Positions 17,765 through 22,588 of a DNA stretch of 22,588 bases are shown piece after piece (the first letter of the stretch is position 1; every line of letters begins with the position of its first letter). Source of the stretch: Bacteroidota bacterium. GTDB lineage: Bacteria; Bacteroidota; Bacteroidia; Cytophagales; Cyclobacteriaceae. The stretch is from the NCBI GenBank assembly GCA_024643595.1, contig JAHEMS010000004.1, positions 1-22,588 on the forward strand. Reading direction: 5' to 3'. A program made the translations under genes and the position numbers. Under the pieces are notes generated by a model. The model was not told where the DNA came from, made no database searches, and worked only from the letters and a program-made list of their open reading frames with translations.

Positions 17765-19075
17765 ATGATTAAAAAATATACAGTAGCTTCTGCTCCTGGT
17801 CGATTGGATGTAATGGGTGGCATTGGCGATTATTCAGGATCGCTCGTGTTGCAAATGCCCATTGTGCAACAGACAAAGATTCAACTGACCCTGCGCAATG
17901 ATTATCGATGTCAAATTGATAGCAAGATCAGCTCTGGAGAAGAGTTGTCTGTTCAGGTCGACTATCGAAATTATCTAAATCATGAAGCCGTTGATTATTC
18001 CTTTGCACAGAAGAAATTCAAGGAGAATTCATCCACACACTGGATCAGTTATATTTTAGGTTGTGCACTCGTTCTACAAAAAGAAAAGGACATCGACTTC
18101 AAAGGGGCTGATTTCAGATTAACTTCAGACGTTCCGTTAGGCAAAGGGGTTTCCTCCTCGGCTTCAGTAGAAGTGGCTACCATGAAAGCCTTAGCTGAAG
18201 CATTTGACGTGCAATTACCTGGCACCGCGCTGCCCATTTTTGCCCAACGCGTTGAAAATTTAGTGGTTGGTGCTCCATGCGGCTTAATGGATCAACTGGC
18301 CAGTTATTTTGGCGAGCCCAAAAAGCTCCTTCCTATTCTCTGTCAGCCCGATCAGATTCAAAATTCTATATCGTTGCCTGAAGATATTTCATTCATCGGC
18401 ATAGACAGTGGCGTAAGACATTCTGTAGCCGGAGCCTCATACAGTGATGTGCGATGTGCCGCCTTTATGGGTTACTCCATAATCGCCAATTGTTTAGGTG
18501 TGCCTTCGGAAGAACTGCAACAGGCTAAATCAAAAACAGACTTTACAAAACTGCCCTTTCAAGGCTTTCTCAGTAATATTTCCGTAATGCAATTTGAAGA
18601 TTCGTTGATGCACCACCTTCCTGAAAGTATGAGTGGGCGAGATTTTCTTGAAAAGCATAAAGTATCCATTGATCATGTAACCGTGATTGATGAACAAAAA
18701 ACTTACCGGGTACGACAGTCCGCATCCCATCCGGTTTATGAAAATGAGCGTGTGCAACAGTTCAGAAACTATTTACTTGCTCTCAATGAGTCCTTGAAAA
18801 ATCCAGAAAAAATAACGCTCCTAAGAATGATGGGCAATCTGATGTATCAATCGCACGAAAGTTATTCCCGATGCGGATTAGGGTCAGACAGAACTGATGA
18901 GGTTGTTGCCCTTACCATCAATGCGCCAGGCGTGTATGGTGCAAAAATCACGGGCGGAGGCAATGGAGGAACGGTATGCCTGCTGGTGGATCAGGAAGGG
19001 AAAAAATCAGCATACCGGATTCATCAAGCAATGTGTGAAAAATATGAAGGAGACTTTATGTTGTTTGAGTCATAA
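17765..19075 (+). CDS. GHMP sugar kinase resembling L-arabinokinase
   Basis: This 436-residue cytoplasmic GHMP kinase phosphorylates a sugar, probably at C1. In place of the galactokinase GRxNLIGEHTDY signature it has APGRLDVMGGIGDYSG (12-25), which from memory matches the kinase domain of plant L-arabinokinase (ARA1) almost residue for residue. So do PLGKGVSSSASVEVATMKA (124-), GAPCGLMDQLAS (catalytic-type D176), GIDSGVRHSVAGA, SHPVYENERV, YSRCGLGSDRTDEVV and GAKITGGGNGGTVCL (392-). ARA1 makes L-arabinose 1-phosphate for UDP-arabinose salvage; it has an extra N-terminal glycosyltransferase-like half that is absent here. The ATG at 17765 was chosen over an in-frame TTG overlapping the galT stop. 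It forms a two-gene unit with galT. Galactokinase activity remains possible. Confidence 0.85.
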   Translation: MIKKYTVASAPGRLDVMGGIGDYSGSLVLQMPIVQQTKIQLTLRNDYRCQIDSKISSGEELSVQVDYRNYLNHEAVDYSFAQKKFKENSSTHWISYILGCALVLQKEKDIDFKGADFRLTSDVPLGKGVSSSASVEVATMKALAEAFDVQLPGTALPIFAQRVENLVVGAPCGLMDQLASYFGEPKKLLPILCQPDQIQNSISLPEDISFIGIDSGVRHSVAGASYSDVRCAAFMGYSIIANCLGVPSEELQQAKSKTDFTKLPFQGFLSNISVMQFEDSLMHHLPESMSGRDFLEKHKVSIDHVTVIDEQKTYRVRQSASHPVYENERVQQFRNYLLALNESLKNPEKITLLRMMGNLMYQSHESYSRCGLGSDRTDEVVALTINAPGVYGAKITGGGNGGTVCLLVDQEGKKSAYRIHQAMCEKYEGDFMLFES

Positions 19076-19105
19076 ATGACTCTCATAAAAAGAAAATAAT
19101 TTGTA

Positions 19106-21046
19106 CTATGGCGCCGGTGCTCTTAACGAATTAATCCACGCAGCAATCTGTAAAGCATCACTTTTCGGCACTTGTGGCATCGCGGCCATTGGTGTTTCAT
19201 GCTCTGGCCAGTTCTTTGGCTCGGGCTTATAGATCAACTCGACAATGCGTTCATTACTATACTTACGCTTGGCAATATCTGAGAAAGCAGGACCGACCTG
19301 CCTCTTATTTTGCTGATGACAAGCAACACAGGTATTCTTTACCAACAATGGCTCAATCTCCGCATAGGTTAGGGCTTTCTTTGTACTGCTGCTGGTTGTT
19401 TTCAACACCGGTTTTTTCACGGGCTTCGCCATAGCCGATGATCGCTTTGTACTTAATTCACTGAGTGGAAGTTTATCACCGTCAGGAATATTGTTCAGTG
19501 TGTAATAGGCAGTACTATGAAGTACCGGCAACCCATCTGTAGATTTAACGCCAGCCAACATAACTTCATGGAGGTAATAAGGACGAAGGTTATCAATAAC
19601 AACTCTTACTTTCATTCCATCTTCAGAAACTTTAACTCCCTTGATGTTTAATTTTTCTTCATTGATAGTTGGGCTTCCATAAGCGGGATGGTACTTATAG
19701 ATGTAGCTTCTGGCGAAATAAGAATCCAGGTCTTCGGCAGTCTTCTTATCGACCGGATAAGTAAACTCTATTTCAAATCCATCCGGCTGCGCGCTCACGG
19801 TTTTCATTTCCATAGGTATCTTCCCTGTCCATACTAATCGCTGCAACCCTGCGGTAGAAGTTCCCGCTGATCCCCAACCACGGTTGGTAAGGCCTGCGTA
19901 CATTGATCCATCATGTCCCCAATTCATGCGAAGCACCCCGGATTGAAAGCCGGATTTAAAATCGAAGGCAACGCCTTGAAATTCTCCTTTTACTTTCTCC
20001 ATCACCACGCGCATGATTTTACTCTGGCCTTGGTCGCCCACAAAAATTTGTCCGGCAAAAGGACCAAATTTACCGTCGGTTTCATCGCGCACAATTTCTG
20101 CATTGGATATTCCCAACACACCATGTGGCAACAACACCGCTGCCGTCCGCACCTGAGGAAAATCATTTTTCAGTGTATAGAAAAGATTCGGATCTTTTTC
20201 ATCCGGAACATTTTCGGGTTTTACGTATTGTCCTTCTCTCTTAAACTGACGCGGATCAACTTTGGCATAAAGTTGTTCCATGGTAATATTTATCGGTGAG
20301 TTATCACGTCCTGCCCAACGCAATCCTGCAGGATGACCCGTAAAACTTCCTTTGGTTAAATGAAATATTCCGCCTGTTCCTTGCCAATCGCCCTGGTTAT
20401 CATCATAAAAAAATTCGCCATCAATCATTCCCAGTCCGCAGGGAGATCTCATTCCCGTAGCCCATGGTTCCATCGTTCCATCTTCGCTGATTTTCAGGGT
20501 CCATCCGCGCCAAGGTACTCGGCTTTCTCCACGCCACCATTCCTCATCACCAAAAGCTACATTGCAGGTAACAAAGAAACTTCCGTCAGGTGCAATCTTG
20601 GGGCCAAAGGAATATTCATGATAGTGACCTGATATAGGCCATGCATAAACCGTTTCATAAATATCTGCCTTACCATCGCCATTTTTGTCTATCAGTTTGG
20701 TAAGCTCCCCACGTTGTGCTACATACAAAGCATCATCTTTATAGACAAGACCCAGCGCTTCGTGTAAGCCAGAAGCAAATAATGTGTACTTTGGTTGTGT
20801 TCCGTTTATCATGGCTGCATTTTCCACCACCCATACATCACCCCTTCGTGTAGATACGGCAATCCTCCCGTCAGGCAAGGTGGCTACACCACCAACTTCC
20901 AGCAACATGCCTTCCGGTGTAGGCAGGGTAAGAATTTTATAGTAATCATCCTCTGTTAGTGTTTTGTTAAGCTGTGCCAATACATGGAAAGAGGTTATTG
21001 AAAGTAGGCTTATCAAATAGGCTATATATTTTTTCTTCATGTTCAT
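19106..21046 (-). CDS. Exported beta-propeller protein with C-terminal cytochrome c domain
   Basis: The 646-residue product (start at 21046; the ATG at 21040 is equally possible) has a signal peptide (YIAYLISLLSITSFHVLAQ). The large domain (about 40-440) has glucose/sorbosone-dehydrogenase or soluble-quinoprotein-like propeller repeats: VGGVATLPDGRIAVSTRRGD, GLVYKDDALYVAQRGELTKL, DKNGDGKAD and NWGHDGSMYAGLTNRGWG. A beta region follows, then a Ser/Lys/Thr/Pro linker (about 530-560) and a class I cytochrome c with NTCVACHQQNK (C573, C576, H577) and probable Met ligand near residue 620-623 (PMAAMPQVP). A periplasmic role passing electrons from a carbohydrate-related oxidation is plausible, but no quinone-cofactor ligand set can be confirmed. 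It lies 18 bases downstream of the DUF1080 gene and is probably in the same operon. Confidence 0.85.
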   Translation of the reverse strand: MNMKKKYIAYLISLLSITSFHVLAQLNKTLTEDDYYKILTLPTPEGMLLEVGGVATLPDGRIAVSTRRGDVWVVENAAMINGTQPKYTLFASGLHEALGLVYKDDALYVAQRGELTKLIDKNGDGKADIYETVYAWPISGHYHEYSFGPKIAPDGSFFVTCNVAFGDEEWWRGESRVPWRGWTLKISEDGTMEPWATGMRSPCGLGMIDGEFFYDDNQGDWQGTGGIFHLTKGSFTGHPAGLRWAGRDNSPINITMEQLYAKVDPRQFKREGQYVKPENVPDEKDPNLFYTLKNDFPQVRTAAVLLPHGVLGISNAEIVRDETDGKFGPFAGQIFVGDQGQSKIMRVVMEKVKGEFQGVAFDFKSGFQSGVLRMNWGHDGSMYAGLTNRGWGSAGTSTAGLQRLVWTGKIPMEMKTVSAQPDGFEIEFTYPVDKKTAEDLDSYFARSYIYKYHPAYGSPTINEEKLNIKGVKVSEDGMKVRVVIDNLRPYYLHEVMLAGVKSTDGLPVLHSTAYYTLNNIPDGDKLPLSELSTKRSSAMAKPVKKPVLKTTSSSTKKALTYAEIEPLLVKNTCVACHQQNKRQVGPAFSDIAKRKYSNERIVELIYKPEPKNWPEHETPMAAMPQVPKSDALQIAAWINSLRAPAP

Positions 21047-21064
21047 CAAATTGTAGATTGAAAC

Positions 21065-22474
21065 TTACCAAACGATAGAATAGGCGAATGAGTCATCAAC
21101 TGGAATATACAATTCCTGTATTCCATTTACTTCACGAATCTTCGGGGTTGCGCCTTTGGTTATCCGAATATAATAACTCTTATCATCGATGGCATAGGCA
21201 CCATTTGGATTTTGTTCAATCGATTTTCCCTCCGCGAGTTTATAGAAAAGTCCTGGCTTCGCTCCACGATTTTTAATATTTACCTCGTGGATCATCCGGC
21301 CCTGTTGGTCAGGATATATTTTATCTTCCACCACAATCCCCTGATATAAATAGTTAAATATTGGTCTTCCTGTATTGGCTTCAATGACATATCCTTTACC
21401 TCGGTAGTCATCTGGATTAATTTCATCTTCTCTCGTAATCACAGGAAATGGAGTGGACTCAGATGCCAGAAAAGAAAGGGGCTGATTGTTGAATAGATAT
21501 TGCGCAGCACCCATCGGCCGAAAAGAACCATCACCACGATCATGCCACATGGGTGTTGCGTCTACAAAATCGCCATGCCAAACGCAAGCAAGATTACCCG
21601 ATTTCAAGTCGTATACATAATGTGTACCGGCGGGATCGCCCACGCCAATGGTATGGGTAAGTCGTTGCTTGTACTGACCTTTAAAATCCAGAAAGGCTCG
21701 AATCATCTTTGGTTCACTTCCCGGATTAATCAGAATCGGAGAAACGGGCTGATCATCGGGGGGAAAAGAATTAAAGGCATGCAATGCTTTTGGAGAAGCT
21801 CCTGTTTGAACAAACAACCCTAACCGGGGTGGTAACCAAGAGGCATTTTTGAAATTATAAATTTCGAATGGATAAGAACCCGCCTTCAACAAAATAGTCG
21901 CTTCATCTCTTCGAAAACCATCACCACTCTGGTAATTAATGAGTTGCTGATTATTTACTACCAGGCGTCCTCCTCCTGTGTAAGCCAAAATCAATTTGTA
22001 GTTGCCATCGTCCGAAACGGTGATTGTTCCTCTGTAACTCGAGCCGTATGCATCCTCATTTTCCAACACCTCACAGGTCAACTCGGTCAGTGTACCCCAC
22101 GCATCTGGTTTTAACCCTGTGTAATCTGATATAAGCTTAAAATTTCCATACCAGGTTTGGTAGGTTAAGTCAGATAGGGCTACACCAGCTTCTTTGAGCC
22201 GGGTATATTTTATGTTCCGGAGGGCAACTGGTCCGTGATCCCCTTGAATCATTAATGGTCCATATGGCTTCTCATTATTTTCTACAGGACCCCCGGTTGG
22301 TAATGGGACTTCCACATTGTCATGAATGCGAATGCCATTTAAGTCAACATAATTAAAGCGGGCGTTTTCTACTTTTTGTCCCTTCTCATTAAACCTTGGT
22401 GCACGAAATGATATTTTCAATTTTTGCCACAAACCGGGTGCCTTCGCAGGGTTACTTAACGGAGCTTTTCCCAT
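21065..22474 (-). CDS. DUF1080 plus PA14-like protein, part after in-frame stop
   Basis: This 469-residue open part begins MGKAPLSNPAKAPGLWQKLK, which is mid-domain in DUF1080 (3-keto-disaccharide hydrolase; GH16-like fold) and not a natural N-terminus. The domain ends with VEVPLPTGGPVENNEKPYGP and IQGDHGPVALRNIKY (to about residue 90). A PA14-like beta region follows (about 125-225; YRGTITVSDDGNYKLILAYT, GGRLVVNNQQL). The C-terminal region (about 255-469) has GDPAGTHYVYDLKSGN and GDFVDATPMWHDRGDGSFRP and is not recognised further. The ATG directly follows a TAA in the same frame, and coding continues upstream. If translated alone it lacks a signal peptide and half of its DUF1080 domain. It is probably co-transcribed with the downstream propeller-cytochrome gene. 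Confidence 0.8.
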   Translation of the reverse strand: MGKAPLSNPAKAPGLWQKLKISFRAPRFNEKGQKVENARFNYVDLNGIRIHDNVEVPLPTGGPVENNEKPYGPLMIQGDHGPVALRNIKYTRLKEAGVALSDLTYQTWYGNFKLISDYTGLKPDAWGTLTELTCEVLENEDAYGSSYRGTITVSDDGNYKLILAYTGGGRLVVNNQQLINYQSGDGFRRDEATILLKAGSYPFEIYNFKNASWLPPRLGLFVQTGASPKALHAFNSFPPDDQPVSPILINPGSEPKMIRAFLDFKGQYKQRLTHTIGVGDPAGTHYVYDLKSGNLACVWHGDFVDATPMWHDRGDGSFRPMGAAQYLFNNQPLSFLASESTPFPVITREDEINPDDYRGKGYVIEANTGRPIFNYLYQGIVVEDKIYPDQQGRMIHEVNIKNRGAKPGLFYKLAEGKSIEQNPNGAYAIDDKSYYIRITKGATPKIREVNGIQELYIPVDDSFAYSIVW

Positions 22475-22588
22475 TTAGATCTTATCTTTCTCAGTCTCCC
22501 AGTTTCTAAAAATTCCACCGATATCAGTATACGTCGGGTTTTTTACTCCCCAGCTATCCAGCAACTGCACTTCATAGCGTCCTTGTAA
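22475..22588 (-). pseudogene. Upstream piece of the interrupted DUF1080 gene (5' end outside window)
   Basis: Reading on the minus strand from the window edge, 37 codons encode LQGRYEVQLLDSWGVKNPTY and then GGIFRNWETEKDKI before a TAA at 22475-22477. EGxYEVQxLDSxGVKNPTY and GGIY/F belong to the DUF1080 domain and lead straight into the part after the stop, in the same reading frame. A single base change in a Tyr codon (TAT or TAC to TAA) would explain the break. The start codon and any signal peptide are beyond the window. Confidence 0.82.

Noticed and set aside
19913..20299. 128-residue plus-strand open frame
   Set aside because: It is antisense to the propeller domain, His/Phe-rich and without domain logic. 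The minus-strand frame is clearly the coding one.
1..22588. tRNA, rRNA, CRISPR, insertion sequence, prophage or integration signatures
   Set aside because: I saw no cloverleaf-like tRNA sequence, no regularly spaced repeats, no transposase or integrase frame and no terminal repeats. The window reads as ordinary chromosome with tightly packed genes.

Overview
The window looks like chromosomal DNA of a Bacteroidota bacterium, probably a Cytophagales-type environmental carbohydrate degrader. The evidence is an Oar-like TonB-dependent receptor with a carboxypeptidase-regulatory-like N-terminus, many short signal peptides ending in AQ, promoter-like -7 boxes matching TAnnTTTG, and little sign of Shine-Dalgarno sequences. 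All of this is read from sequence and memory of protein families; no database search was run. I see no tRNA, rRNA, CRISPR array, insertion sequence or phage gene.

Left part (1-8600): an Oar-like TonB-dependent receptor on the minus strand has a clear terminator and a candidate promoter. It is divergent from an exported M14 zinc carboxypeptidase-like protein. A short POTRA/beta-barrel (BamA/TamA-like) outer-membrane protein follows, then a convergent small haem-binding (CxxCH) protein.

Middle part (8750-12440): an unrecognised 167-residue protein with a GTG start comes first. Then come a membrane-anchored GOGAT-domain (FMN/3Fe-4S) protein, a fumarylacetoacetate-hydrolase-family enzyme resembling sugar-acid 2,4-diketo hydrolases but with a signal peptide, and a SnoaL/NTF2-like protein.

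Right part (12580-19080): this is the carbohydrate section. It holds an exported DUF5060/TIM-barrel glycoside hydrolase, an exported GH10 xylanase directly behind it, a convergent DinB-like protein, and a two-gene unit of a galactose-1-phosphate uridylyltransferase (GalT) and a GHMP sugar kinase. The kinase carries the signature of plant L-arabinokinase rather than of galactokinase. Together these suggest xylan or arabinoxylan breakdown outside the cytoplasm and sugar-1-phosphate to UDP-sugar salvage inside it. That link is inference.

Far right (19106-22588, minus strand): an exported beta-propeller fused to a C-terminal cytochrome c domain lies just downstream of a DUF1080 (3-keto-disaccharide hydrolase / GH16-like) plus PA14-like protein. 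The DUF1080 gene is interrupted by an in-frame TAA, with recognisable family sequence on both sides of it, and its 5' end lies outside the window.

The observations most worth follow-up are the arabinokinase-like/GalT pair, the in-frame stop in the DUF1080 gene, the exported FAH-family hydrolase, and a possible decayed coding remnant between the DinB gene and galT.
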